Counted from the stretch's first letter, positions 31,393 to 40,626 are shown. The stretch is DNA of 64,000 nt from Streptomyces sp. NRRL B-3428 (GCA_000721375.1 JOGW01000007.1:310001-374000), one strand, 5' to 3'. The notes: generated by a model not told the origin, from the sequence alone. Made by a program: numbers and translations.

Positions 31393-33077
31393 TACTGCCC
31401 GCCGCCGGAGTCCCCGCCGCCCAGGTCCTCTATCCAGCCGGACACGGTGTCGTAGTAGTGCGAGACCTGCCCCCAGAACGTGCGCCCCTGCCCGATCCAG
31501 TCCTGCAGCGGGCTGAGCTCCCAGATGAGCCAAGCGGCCACCACGAGGATGACGATCGTGAACAGACAGCCCTTGAGACACCCGAGCCCGGGGATCTTCA
31601 TCGGGTTGGCGCTGCGCTGCCTCGGCTGACGCGGCGCCTGCGGCTGCTGCGGAGGCGACGGCGGCGCGTACCGCTGCGGCTGCTGCTGGGGCTGCGGCGC
31701 CGGGGCGTACCGCTGCGGCTGGTGCTGCTGCGGCTGCGGCTGCCCCTGCTGCGGATAGCCGTAACCCTGCGGTGCCTGCTGCTGTCGCTGCTGGCGCGGC
31801 TGCTGCTGACCGCGCTGGACCTGCCGCTGCGGACGGCGCCGCAGCGGGTCCTGGTTGGGGTCGAGGTACTGGACCTGCGTCTGCTCGTTGCGGTCGCGGG
31901 CCGCGCTCATCTGGCTCTGCCACGGGTGCGGGTCCTCGGGACCGCCCGTCTGCGGGGCGCCGGGCGGGACCGGCGGCATCACGGCCGTCGGGTCGGCCGC
32001 GCCGCGGTTCGGCAGTACGGAGGTGCGGTCCGCGTCCGAGGAGCCCGAGGTGTGCGGCATCACATTGGTCGCCGCATTTGGATCGTGCCGGCCGTACGAA
32101 CCGGCGCCGTGCGGCAGCACCTGCGTCGGATCGGCCGCACCCGGCGTCCCCGGGACCGCCGCAGGGGCGGGGTCGGGGGCGAGCAGCGCGCTCACGCCCT
32201 CGGCGGCCATGATCTGCGCCGAGTTGGCGTGGATGCCGACGCCCTCGGCGACCACGCGCAGCGCACGGCCCAGGCTCTCGGCGCTCGGCCGCTCCTCGGG
32301 CTTCTTGCGCAGACAGCGCTCGATGACCGTCCACAGCGGCTCGGGAACGGTGCTCGGGCGGCGCGGTTCCTCGGCGAGATGGCGGTGCAGCACTTCGAGC
32401 GCGCTGCCGCCGGAGAACGGCGGACGGCCCGTGACCAGCTCGTAGAGGAGGATGCCCGCGCCGTAGATGTCCACGGCGGAGGTCTGCGGGCGGCCCTCGG
32501 CGGACTCGGGTGCGACATAGGCCGGGGTGCCGACGAATTCATGGGTACGGGTCAGACCCGGGGAATCGGCGAGGCGCGCGATACCGAAGTCGGTCAGCAT
32601 CGGGCTCATGCCGTGCTCGTCCTCCTTGAGGAGAACGTTGGCCGGCTTGAGGTCCCGGTGCACCACACCGTCGGCATGGCTGGCGCCGAGCGCGTCGGCG
32701 ATCTGCGCGGTGAGCAGGGCGGCGGCGACGGGGGTCATCGGACCGTTGTCACGGATGTAGCGGTGCAGGTCGGGACCGTCGACCAGGTCCATGACCAGCG
32801 CGAGGAGATCGCCCTCGACGACCAGGTCTCGGGTGCGCACGATGTTGGGGTGCGTGAGACGAAGGAGCACGGAACGCTCGCGCAGGAAGCGCATCACGAC
32901 GTCCGCGTCGTTGGCCAGCTCCTCCTTGAGGACCTTGATCGCGACGGTCTCGCCGGGGTGCCCCTGGACAGCCGCCTCCTGGCCCGCGGCCTCGCGCTGG
33001 CGGGCTCGCCAGACGGTGCCCGTGGCGCCGCGTCCCAGCGGCTCCTCGAGCAGGTACTTGCTGCCTACCGGCCGCAC
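31392..33077 (-). CDS. pkaA: Eukaryotic-type Ser/Thr protein kinase (PkaA-like) with Q/P-rich linker
   Basis: A 561-residue Hanks-type kinase. The kinase domain spans about residues 5-275: P-loop GRGATGTV, a 14-residue insert rich in Gln/Ala before ATP-binding Lys48 (VAIKVL), VVHRDLKPANVLL, DFG in LTDFGIARL, and TPAYVAPES. A long disordered linker (about 300-500) is rich in Gln and Pro with repeats such as QQPQRYAP. A single membrane helix follows (CLFTIVILVVAAWLIWEL, about 510-528) and a short outer tail ends GGGDSGGGQ. I chose GTG 33075-33077, which has GGGAG upstream and begins just before the kinase fold; a longer open frame upstream is unconserved. It is 274 nt upstream of the pkaB-like gene. 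Confidence 0.88.
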   Translation of the reverse strand: MRPVGSKYLLEEPLGRGATGTVWRARQREAAGQEAAVQGHPGETVAIKVLKEELANDADVVMRFLRERSVLLRLTHPNIVRTRDLVVEGDLLALVMDLVDGPDLHRYIRDNGPMTPVAAALLTAQIADALGASHADGVVHRDLKPANVLLKEDEHGMSPMLTDFGIARLADSPGLTRTHEFVGTPAYVAPESAEGRPQTSAVDIYGAGILLYELVTGRPPFSGGSALEVLHRHLAEEPRRPSTVPEPLWTVIERCLRKKPEERPSAESLGRALRVVAEGVGIHANSAQIMAAEGVSALLAPDPAPAAVPGTPGAADPTQVLPHGAGSYGRHDPNAATNVMPHTSGSSDADRTSVLPNRGAADPTAVMPPVPPGAPQTGGPEDPHPWQSQMSAARDRNEQTQVQYLDPNQDPLRRRPQRQVQRGQQQPRQQRQQQAPQGYGYPQQGQPQPQQHQPQRYAPAPQPQQQPQRYAPPSPPQQPQAPRQPRQRSANPMKIPGLGCLKGCLFTIVILVVAAWLIWELSPLQDWIGQGRTFWGQVSHYYDTVSGWIEDLGGGDSGGGQ

Positions 33078-33551
33078 GTCATGCGCTCCCTGTCGATCGT
33101 CGAACCCGTCCCTTGCATTGCGACCCACTGTAGTGCGGCCGAACGGGGCACTGGTGTGCGCTCGGCCACCTGTTCCGTACATCCGAGGCGGTTGCGTTCC
33201 GGATCCGTTCCGGATCTGTTCCGGAGGAAGACGCAGGCGGGCGGTGGTTGGTTGCCGAGGGGCCACCGGGTGCGCCTGCCGGTCCACCACCCCCGCACAC
33301 CCCGAGCGCCCCCTCGCCCGACCAATTCCGCATGGCCGAGGGCGATTTGGACTCCAAAGTCGGGTTGGGCGGGTGGACCGAAGCGGCAAACTCGATCAAT
33401 CAAGATCACTTAATGGTGGGTGCCGGGCGTGTTGTCAGTGGCAGGTGCGAGGATGCCTACGAGCACGGTGTCAGGCCGTGCGCGGTGGGGGTCACCGACG
33501 GCTCGTCCGTCCCCCCGCCGGGCACCCGCGCAGAAGGGACCGCCGACGGCG
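33078..33551. other. Divergent intergenic region between the kinase and FHA-ATPase genes
   Basis: About 470 nt lie between divergent starts. They contain three 11-bp direct repeats (separate entry) about 120 nt upstream of the kinase start, and an AT-richer patch around 33385-33415 (CGATCAATCAAGATCACTTAA) that probably includes the promoter of the plus-strand gene. No conserved ORF was seen. An in-frame upstream extension of the ATPase gene to 33420 is unconserved. Confidence 0.4.
33195..33225. repeat. Three 11-bp direct repeats (CGTTCCGGATC)
   Basis: CGTTCCGGATC at 33195-33205 and 33206-33216 is followed by TGTTCCGGA at 33217-33225. The period of 11 bp is one helical turn, so a protein could bind all copies on one DNA face. 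Each unit contains the palindrome TCCGGA. Confidence 0.8.
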
Positions 33552-36500
33552 ATGCAGATCCGGCTGACCGTCCTCGGGCCGCCCAGCGGCCGCACCGCGC
33601 AGTCGGCGCGCGACTCCCGCGCCGCCGGCGCCGGCAGCGCTGTCGACGTGCTGGTCACGGCGCCCGCGGGCACCGCACTCTCGGCGGTCGCCTCCGGCCT
33701 GGCCACCGCGGCCGGGGCCGCGGAGGGCGCTGTCGTGCTGTACGCGGGTGCGGAGCGGCTCGACGCCAAGAACTGCCTCCTCGGTGAGCCCCCGCTGCTC
33801 GACGGCGCGGTGATCGCGCTGCACTCCCCCACCGAGCCCGCACCGACCGCGCAGGGCGCGGCCGCCCGCCTCCATGTGATCGCGGGCCCCGACGCGGGCG
33901 GTATCCATCTGCTGCACGGCGGAAAGATCACCATCGGCCGCTCCGCCGACGCGGACGTCCCCCTCGACGACCCCGACGTCTCCCGGCTGCACTGCGCGGT
34001 CACCCTCGCCGACGACGGCCGCGTCACGGTCGGCGACCTCGGTTCCACCAATGGCACCACCCTCGACGGCGCCCCCGTCGACGGCCGCCCGCTGCGTCTC
34101 GCCCCCGGCGCGCTCCTTCGTATCGGCGAGTCCACACTGCGGCTCTCGACCTCCGCCGACCCCGATCCGCTGTCCACGGCGGCGGACGGGGAGGGACACC
34201 TTCGGGTGACGGCGGCCGGGGCGAACTCCGGTCCGCAGGGCGCCTATTCCGTACGGTCCGGCGCCGATGCCGTACGCCAGGACGCAGCTCCCGGACGAGA
34301 AGGGCAGGCCGTTCCCGTACAAGACGGGTCAGCCGCCCACGTACAAGCGGACTCCCACGCACAAGCCGACTCCCGCGTACCAGCCGACTCCCGCGTACAA
34401 GCGGACGCTCCCGCGCAACCGGACGCCCCCCTGCAAGCGGCCGTCCCCGCCCAGGACCCGCAGCCGCGTGTCCCCGCCCAGGCCGCGCCGCCCTCCGGCG
34501 ACACCCATCACGCCTACGGGCAGGCCGAGTTGGACAGCTCGGCCGAGCATGCCCGCGCCGAGGACCGGCCCGAGTCCGCCGGCGAGCACGGCCGCACCGG
34601 CACCCCGGCCCGCGGTACGACCGTCCCGCGCCAGTTGCGCCGCCGGGGCATCGGCGCCTGGGCGCGGCGGCTCGCGGGCGGACGCGGCGAGGCGCCGGCG
34701 TCCGCGGCCGAGCCCGCCGCCGCACCGCGGCCCGCCGACCGGGCACCGCAGCCCGACACCTGGCCCGACCCGGCCGCCCTGCTGCTCACCGCGCTCGGCC
34801 CCGGACCTCGTCTGTGGGAGCGCGGCGCCGAGCACCCCGAGGCACTCGCGGTGCGGCTCGGCACCGTGGACCGGCCGCTCACGGACAGCGGGGCGCTGCT
34901 TCCCGCCGTGCCCGTCACGGTCGGTCTGCGCGAGGCCGGCGGCCTGGGGCTCGCGGGTCCGCGGGCCCGTCTGACCGGACTCGCGCGCGCCGTGCTCGCC
35001 CAGCTCGCGGCGCTGCACGCGCCCACCGATCTTGAGATCGTGCTGCTCAGCACCGACCGCGCGCGGACCGTGGAGCAGCGGGTCGCCGAATGGTCCTGGC
35101 TGGGCTGGCTGCCGCATCTGCGGCCCGCCCGCGGCGAGGACTGCCGGCTGCTCGTCGCCTACGACCGTGAGCAGGCGGCCGCCCGTACGGACGAACTTCT
35201 GCGACGTATCGACGAACGGTTCGATGAAGGAACTGCCCCCGGGCGCTCCGCCGGACCCCGCACCCTGCTCGTGGTGGACGGCGATCCCGGATCGGCGGCC
35301 CTGCGCGCGGCGACCGTGCGGCTCGCCGAGGAGGGGCCGCAGGCGGGGATACACGTGCTGTGTCTGGCCGAGACCCCGGCCGCTTCCCCCTCCTCGCCGG
35401 TCTCGGAGACGTACGAGACGGCCTGCACGGCCCTGCCCGCCTTCCGCTCCTGCGGCGCGGTGGCGCTGCTCAGCGGTGATGTGGCCACGGCGCTGCGCCT
35501 GCTGCGTACGGCGCGGGGACAGCTCGCCGGGCACGGCACGGTCGCCTCGGTGGACGCGGTGTCGGTGGCGTGGGCGGAGCGTTTCGCGCGGGCGCTCGCC
35601 CCGCTGCGTACGGCGGAGAACGGGCCGCAGGCCGCCCGGCTCGCCTCCCCGCTGCCCCAAGCGGCCCGGCTGCTCGACGAGTTGGGCCTCGCACGGGCCA
35701 CTCCCGCCTCGCTGCTCGCCCGCTGGGCGGCGGCCACGGACGACCACGAGTCGCCCGGCGGGCGCGCGTGGGCGGTGCTCGGTTCGGGGCCGCGCGGACC
35801 TGTCTGCGCGGATCTCGTCGCCCAGGGGCCGCATGTCCTGGTCGAGGGCCCGGCGGGCAGCGGTCGCACGGAGCTGCTGCGGGCGATCGCCGCGTCACTC
35901 GCCTCGGCCGAACGTCCGGACCGGCTCGGCCTGGTCCTCGTGGACGGCGCGGGAGCCGAGCGCGACAGTGCCGGCAAGGGGTTGCGGCCGGCCATGGATC
36001 TGCCGCATGTCACGACCCATCTGGCCGCCAACGACCCGGTACGGATGCGGGAGTTCGCGCAGTCCCTGACGGCGGAGCTGAAGCGCCGCAGCGAGTTGCT
36101 CGGACGCGGCGACTTCGCCGAATGGCATACGGGTCGGGCGGTCTCGGGACGGATGGTCGCGCAGCGGTCGGGCTCGCTCCCGCCCGGTTCGGGGTCTCCC
36201 CGTTCGGGGTCTCCCCTGCTCGAAGAGCTCGGGGAAAGGTCGGCGGATCTGGACACGCCTCCCAGTGCGACCCTCAAGTTGCGTACGACCAGGGGTGGTT
36301 CGCAGGAGGGGATCACACAGGAGACGGCTCTGCCGCGTCTGGTGGTCCTCGTCGACGACATCGACGCGCTGATCGCCCCCGCGCTGGGTGCGCCCGGACG
36401 GCCCTCGGCGGGCTCGGTGGTGCGGGCGCTCGAGGCCGTCGTACGGGAAGGGGAGCGGCTCGGCGTGCACCTCGTGGCGGCGACGGCTCGTCCCGAGCGG

Positions 36501-36839
36501 ACGGTGGACTCGCTTCCGGCGCGCGGCGCGGCGGTACGGATCGTGCTGGCCGCGCCCTCGGCCGCTCCGGAGGATCCGGCGCCCGGGCGGGGGCGGGTGC
36601 TCCTCGCCGACGGGCGGGTGGTGCCGTTCCAGGCGGGTCGGGTGACGGGGCGTATTCCGCGTACGGCCACTTTGCGGCCCACCGCGGTGGTGCTCGAGTG
36701 GGAGCGGATGGGGGATCCGCCGGATCGCCGTCCCGTACGGGAACTGGGGAACGGGCCGACGGACTTGGCGCTGCTCGCCAGTGCGCTGGAGCGGGCGGCG
36801 CGGTCGGTATCGGCACGCGAGGTGCCCTCGCTGTTGTGA
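33552..36839 (+). CDS. FHA-domain FtsK/SpoIIIE-type ATPase (EssC/EccC-like)
   Basis: A 1,095-residue cytoplasmic ATPase. Residues about 1-95 form a ubiquitin-like EssC N-terminal fold. Residues 105-198 form an FHA phosphothreonine-binding domain (TIGRSADADVPLDDPDVSRLHC, GDLGSTNGTTLDG). A low-complexity region with QADS/QPDA repeats spans about 262-300. An EccC-like middle domain spans about 400-640, and a single clear FtsK/SpoIIIE ATPase domain has Walker A GPAGSGRT (near 766) and Walker B LVVLVDDID (near 930). True type VII EccC proteins have three ATPase domains plus WXG100 and EccB/D/E neighbours, none visible here. The adjacent divergent kinase gene suggests phosphorylation-dependent partner binding through FHA. 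ATG 33552 is used because upstream sequence is unconserved. Function unknown. Confidence 0.82.
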   Translation: MQIRLTVLGPPSGRTAQSARDSRAAGAGSAVDVLVTAPAGTALSAVASGLATAAGAAEGAVVLYAGAERLDAKNCLLGEPPLLDGAVIALHSPTEPAPTAQGAAARLHVIAGPDAGGIHLLHGGKITIGRSADADVPLDDPDVSRLHCAVTLADDGRVTVGDLGSTNGTTLDGAPVDGRPLRLAPGALLRIGESTLRLSTSADPDPLSTAADGEGHLRVTAAGANSGPQGAYSVRSGADAVRQDAAPGREGQAVPVQDGSAAHVQADSHAQADSRVPADSRVQADAPAQPDAPLQAAVPAQDPQPRVPAQAAPPSGDTHHAYGQAELDSSAEHARAEDRPESAGEHGRTGTPARGTTVPRQLRRRGIGAWARRLAGGRGEAPASAAEPAAAPRPADRAPQPDTWPDPAALLLTALGPGPRLWERGAEHPEALAVRLGTVDRPLTDSGALLPAVPVTVGLREAGGLGLAGPRARLTGLARAVLAQLAALHAPTDLEIVLLSTDRARTVEQRVAEWSWLGWLPHLRPARGEDCRLLVAYDREQAAARTDELLRRIDERFDEGTAPGRSAGPRTLLVVDGDPGSAALRAATVRLAEEGPQAGIHVLCLAETPAASPSSPVSETYETACTALPAFRSCGAVALLSGDVATALRLLRTARGQLAGHGTVASVDAVSVAWAERFARALAPLRTAENGPQAARLASPLPQAARLLDELGLARATPASLLARWAAATDDHESPGGRAWAVLGSGPRGPVCADLVAQGPHVLVEGPAGSGRTELLRAIAASLASAERPDRLGLVLVDGAGAERDSAGKGLRPAMDLPHVTTHLAANDPVRMREFAQSLTAELKRRSELLGRGDFAEWHTGRAVSGRMVAQRSGSLPPGSGSPRSGSPLLEELGERSADLDTPPSATLKLRTTRGGSQEGITQETALPRLVVLVDDIDALIAPALGAPGRPSAGSVVRALEAVVREGERLGVHLVAATARPERTVDSLPARGAAVRIVLAAPSAAPEDPAPGRGRVLLADGRVVPFQAGRVTGRIPRTATLRPTAVVLEWERMGDPPDRRPVRELGNGPTDLALLASALERAARSVSAREVPSLL

Positions 36840-36840
36840 A

Positions 36841-36876
36841 GCGCGCGGTGCGGACCCCACTGTGAGCACCGCGCGC
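36841..36876 (+). terminator. Terminator of the FHA-ATPase gene
   Basis: An 11-bp perfect inverted repeat GCGCGCGGTGC (36841-36851) / complement (36866-36876) with a 14-nt loop starts right after the stop codon. Downstream, TTGACA at 36923-36928 is a perfect -35 box that could serve the sugar-transport operon, though no good -10 box follows at standard spacing. Confidence 0.75.
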
Positions 36877-37011
36877 CCCGTATGTCCTGACATCCCGTCA
36901 CGACCCCATCACGATCCCCCACTTGACAGCGCAGGCGCTATTGCGGCCCTCAAGCACCCGGCGTAGACCGGACCGCACGGGACAGCGCGCAACGGGAGAG
37001 ACGGGGCAGTG

Positions 37012-38373
37012 ATGCGCACAACTCTTCGGACACGCAGGGCCGCACTGGCGATCGTGGCGGTGAGTGCGCTCGCGCTCAGCGGCTGCGGGGACGACAAGGA
37101 CGGAGCGGAGGACAAACCGAGCGCGAGCAAGACCACGGGAGACAGCGCGACGCTCGAACTTCCCAAGCTCGACGGGCAGACGCTCGAGATATCGGGCCCT
37201 TGGACGGGTCCCGAGGAGGAGAACTTCCGCAAGGTCATCGACGAGTTCGAGAAGCGCACCGGCGCGAAGGTGAACTACCTGTCGACGGGCGACAACACCG
37301 CCACCGTCCTCGGCACGAAGATCGAGGGCGGCGACCCGCCGAACGTAGGCTTCCTGCCGCAGGTCGGCGTGCTGCACCAGTTCGCGGACAAGGGCTGGGT
37401 CAAGCCGCTGGGAGCCGAGGCACAGGCGCAGCTGGACAAGAACTTCAGCGCGGGCTGGAAGGATCTCGGCGCGTACAAGGACCAGCAGTACGGCGTCTAC
37501 GCGAAGGCCGCCAACAAGTCCCTGGTCTGGTACAACACCGCCGCCTTCGAGTCCGCGGGCCTCACCGACCCGCCCAAGGACTGGAAGGGCTTCATCGAGG
37601 CGGCACAGACCCTGTCCGACGCGGGCTCGCCCGCCGTCTCCATCGGCGGCCAGGACGGCTGGACCCTCACCGACTGGTTCGAGAACGTCTATCTCTCGCA
37701 GGCCGGGCCCGAGAAGTACGACCAGCTGGCCAAGCACGAGATCAAGTGGACCGACCCCTCCGTCAAGGACGCCCTCACCACGCTCGCCGAGCTGTGGGGC
37801 AAGGACGAGCTGATCGCGGGCGGCGCCGCGGGCGCGCTGCGCACCGAGTTCCCCAAGTCCGTCACACAGACCTTCTCCGGCGAGACACCGGCCGCGATGG
37901 TCTACGAGGGCGACTTCGTGGCCGCGAACATCAACGCCGACACGAAGGCGAAACTCGGCACGGACGCCAAGGTGTTCCCCTTCCCCGCCGTGGGCGCGGA
38001 CTCCCCGGTGGTCAGCGGCGGTGACGTGGCCGTGGTCCTGAAGGACGACAAGGCCTCGCAGGCCCTCATCACCTGGCTCGCCTCGAAGGACTCGGCCGAG
38101 CTCTGGGTGAACCAGGGCGGCGTCATCTCCCCCAACAAGTCCGTGGACATGGCCAAGTACAAGGACGACATCACCCGGGACATCGCCCAGGCGCTGCTCG
38201 ACGCCGGCGACGACTTCCGCTTCGACATGTCCGACCAGGCGCCCGCCGCGTTCGGCGGTACGAAGGGCCAGGGCGAGTGGAAGGCGCTGCAGGACTTCCT
38301 GAAGAACCCCGACGACGTGGCGGGGATGCAGCAGCAGCTGGAGAGCGCGGCGGCCAAGGCCTACAAGAGCTGA
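37012..38373 (+). CDS. Sugar ABC transporter substrate-binding lipoprotein
   Basis: A 453-residue extracellular solute-binding protein (family 1) that captures a carbohydrate and passes it to the permease pair encoded next. The lipoprotein signal is MRTTLRTRRAALAIVAVSA followed by the lipobox LSGC with the cysteine near residue 25. The mature part has the typical start LEISGPWTGPEEENF, GGDPPNVGFLPQVGVLHQFA, and the C-terminal lobe element NQGGVISPNKSVDMA. The ATG at 37012 directly follows a GTG in frame (37009), and GGGAG/GGGG lies upstream. It heads a three-gene operon lacking an ATPase gene; in Streptomyces the shared ATPase MsiK usually energises such importers, which I infer here. The substrate is probably an alpha-glucoside or oligosaccharide. 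Confidence 0.92.
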   Translation: MRTTLRTRRAALAIVAVSALALSGCGDDKDGAEDKPSASKTTGDSATLELPKLDGQTLEISGPWTGPEEENFRKVIDEFEKRTGAKVNYLSTGDNTATVLGTKIEGGDPPNVGFLPQVGVLHQFADKGWVKPLGAEAQAQLDKNFSAGWKDLGAYKDQQYGVYAKAANKSLVWYNTAAFESAGLTDPPKDWKGFIEAAQTLSDAGSPAVSIGGQDGWTLTDWFENVYLSQAGPEKYDQLAKHEIKWTDPSVKDALTTLAELWGKDELIAGGAAGALRTEFPKSVTQTFSGETPAAMVYEGDFVAANINADTKAKLGTDAKVFPFPAVGADSPVVSGGDVAVVLKDDKASQALITWLASKDSAELWVNQGGVISPNKSVDMAKYKDDITRDIAQALLDAGDDFRFDMSDQAPAAFGGTKGQGEWKALQDFLKNPDDVAGMQQQLESAAAKAYKS

Positions 38374-38383
38374 GGGCCCGTCG

Positions 38384-39739
38384 ATGTCGACCCCTGCAGT
38401 GAGCGCGGGGGGTGCCGGCGCTGCGCCGGTGCCCCCTGCGCGACCGCGTAAGAGAGTGCTGGGTTCGCGGCCCTGGCTGGTGGCGCTGTTCCTGCTGCCG
38501 GCCGTGGTCCTGCTCGGCGCTCTCGTGGTGTACCCGATCGGGTACTCGCTCTGGCGCAGCCTCTACGACGAGGAAGGCTCGTCCTTCGTCGGCCTGGGCA
38601 ACTACGGCGATGTGTTCAGCAACGACGCCACGTTCACGGCGCTCAAGAACACCGCGATCTGGGTGGCCGTGGCCCCCGCCCTGGTCACCGGTCTCGGCCT
38701 GATCTTCGCCGTGCTCACCGAACGGGTGCGCTGGCAGACCGCGTTCAAGCTGATCATCTTCATGCCGATGGCCATCTCGATGCTGGCCGCGGGCATCATC
38801 TTCCGGATGGTGTACGAGGCCGACCCGGACCAGGGCGTGGCCAACGCCGTGGTCGTGGGTGTGCACGACACCTTCGCGGAGTCCTCCCAGTACCCGAAGG
38901 CGCGCCCGGCCGCGGGCGGTGACCTCGCGGCCTCCGGCGGCGGCTCCTTCACCACCAAGTCGCAGACGAGCGCGGGCCAGGCTGCCTTGCTCCCGCTGGT
39001 GGGCATCGCGCCGAACAAGGTGCCCGGCGACCCGGGTCCGGCGAAGGCCGCCGAGCCCTCGGGCGAGGGCGTCAGCGGCACCGTCTGGCTGGACTTCAAA
39101 CTGGGCGGCGGAGGCGAGAAGGGCCAGGTCGACAGCGGCGAGAAGGCGCTGCCCGGCATCAAAGTCGAGGCCGTCAAGGACGGCGAGGTGGTCGCGTCGG
39201 CCACGGCGGGCGACGACGGCACCTTCACCCTGCCCAAGGAGGCGGAAGGCGCCCAACTGCGCCTGCCCGCCTCGAACTTCGCGGCTCCCTACAACGGGAT
39301 CGACTGGCTCAGCCCGAACCTCGCGACGTGGTCGATCATCGGGGCGTACGCCTGGATGTGGGCGGGCTTCGCGATGGTGCTCATCGCGGCCGGGCTCGCG
39401 GGCGTGGACCGCAACCTGATGGAGGCGGCCCGGGTCGACGGGGCGAACGAGTGGCAGGTGTTCCGGCGGATCACGGTGCCGCTGCTCGCGCCGGTCCTCG
39501 TCGTGGTCCTGATCACGCTGATGATCAACGTGATGAAGATCTTCGACCTGGTCTACATCATCGCGCCCGAACCCGTTCAGGACGATGCCAACGTGCTGGC
39601 CCTCGAACTGTTCACGGTCGCGTTCGGACCGCGCGGCGACCACGGCCTCGGCAGTGCGATCTCCATCGTGCTGCTCGTGCTCGTCCTGCCGGTGATGATC
39701 GTCAACATCCGCCGCCTGCGCAGGGAGGGACGACGGTGA
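38384..39739 (+). CDS. Sugar ABC transporter permease with large extracytoplasmic insert
   Basis: A 451-residue MalF-type inner-membrane permease. Helix 1 is WLVALFLLPAVVLLGALVVY (31-50), and further helices follow near 92-112 and 122-141. Residues about 148-305 form an insert not found in the usual six-helix permeases of about 300 residues. Its second half (about 228-298: SGTVWLDFKL, LPGIKVEAVKDGEVV, DDGTFTLP) resembles a small beta-sandwich of the Cna-B/carboxypeptidase-regulatory type. Helices resume at 316. The EAA loop EAARVDGANEWQVFRRITVPLL (347-368) docks the ATPase. E. coli MalF has a comparable extracytoplasmic P2 loop at this place that contacts the binding protein. It starts 10 nt after the binding-protein stop. 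Confidence 0.9.
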   Translation: MSTPAVSAGGAGAAPVPPARPRKRVLGSRPWLVALFLLPAVVLLGALVVYPIGYSLWRSLYDEEGSSFVGLGNYGDVFSNDATFTALKNTAIWVAVAPALVTGLGLIFAVLTERVRWQTAFKLIIFMPMAISMLAAGIIFRMVYEADPDQGVANAVVVGVHDTFAESSQYPKARPAAGGDLAASGGGSFTTKSQTSAGQAALLPLVGIAPNKVPGDPGPAKAAEPSGEGVSGTVWLDFKLGGGGEKGQVDSGEKALPGIKVEAVKDGEVVASATAGDDGTFTLPKEAEGAQLRLPASNFAAPYNGIDWLSPNLATWSIIGAYAWMWAGFAMVLIAAGLAGVDRNLMEAARVDGANEWQVFRRITVPLLAPVLVVVLITLMINVMKIFDLVYIIAPEPVQDDANVLALELFTVAFGPRGDHGLGSAISIVLLVLVLPVMIVNIRRLRREGRR

Positions 39740-40626
39740 CTGACACAGTGACCACCGAAACCGCCGGACCGCCGAAGGCTTCGCTCGGCTCCCGCATCGC
39801 CGGCCGTACGGCGGGCGGCGCGCTGCGCGTCTTCCTGATCGTCATGGCCCTGGTGTGGCTCACGCCCACGGTCGGCCTGCTCGTCTCCTCTTTCCGCGAT
39901 CCGGCGGACATCGCGGAGTCGGGCTGGTGGAAGGCGCTCACCGCACCCTCCGAGCTCACCACCGAGGCGTACTCCACCCTCCTCGGCAAGGAGGCGATCA
40001 CCGACGCCCTGCTCAACTCCGTTTACATCACGGTGACTTCGACGGTGCTCGTCGTCGTGATCGGTGCGATGGCCGGCTACGCGTTCGCGTGGATGGAGTT
40101 CAAGGGCCGCGACTGGTGGTTCGTCGCCGTGGTGGCGCTGCTCGTGGTGCCCGTACAGATCGCGCTGATCCCGCTCGCGCGGCTCTTCGGCGACATCGGC
40201 CTGTTCGGGAACGTCTTCGGCGTGATCCTCTTCCATGTCGGCTTCGGTCTGCCGTTCGCAGTGTTCCTGCTGCGGAACTTCTTCGCGGAGATCCCCAGGG
40301 AACTCATGGAGGCGGCCCGGCTCGACGGGGCGGGCGAGGCACGGCTGTTCTTCACCGTGGTGATGCCCCTTGGCGGGCCCGCGCTCGCCTCGCTCGGCAT
40401 CTTCCAGTTCCTGTGGGTGTGGAACGACCTCCTGGTCGCCCTGACCTTCTCCAACACCGAGTCGCAGCCGCTGACGGTCGCGCTGGCCCGCCAGTCGCGG
40501 GCGTTCAGCCAGAACATCGACACGTTCGCGACCGGCGCGTTCCTTTCGATGATCATTCCGCTGGCCGTGTTCTTCGCGTTCCAGCGGCAGTTCGTCTCCG
40601 GAGTGATGGCCGGAGCGGTCAAGTAG
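39736..40626 (+). CDS. Sugar ABC transporter permease (MalG-type)
   Basis: A 296-residue second permease subunit. Six membrane helices are visible, beginning with LRVFLIVMALVWLTPTVGLLVSS. The EAA motif is EAARLDGAGEARLFFTVVMPLGGP (about 196-219), and it ends in the typical MalG-type QRQFVSGVMAGAVK. The GTG start at 39736 overlaps the stop of the first permease (GTGA), with AGGGAGGGA upstream, so the two subunits are translationally coupled. It closes the operon and is followed by a strong terminator. It presumably forms the heterodimeric channel with the preceding protein. Confidence 0.94.
   Translation: MTDTVTTETAGPPKASLGSRIAGRTAGGALRVFLIVMALVWLTPTVGLLVSSFRDPADIAESGWWKALTAPSELTTEAYSTLLGKEAITDALLNSVYITVTSTVLVVVIGAMAGYAFAWMEFKGRDWWFVAVVALLVVPVQIALIPLARLFGDIGLFGNVFGVILFHVGFGLPFAVFLLRNFFAEIPRELMEAARLDGAGEARLFFTVVMPLGGPALASLGIFQFLWVWNDLLVALTFSNTESQPLTVALARQSRAFSQNIDTFATGAFLSMIIPLAVFFAFQRQFVSGVMAGAVK

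Noticed and set aside
34340..34445. DNA repeat of mobile origin inside the FHA-ATPase gene
   Set aside because: The QADS/QPDA units stay in frame and lie in a disordered linker; this is protein-level low complexity rather than an insertion.
33552..36839. A complete type VII secretion locus
   Set aside because: Only the EccC-like ATPase is present. No WXG100 proteins, EccB/D/E or mycosin occur nearby, and only one ATPase domain is clear.
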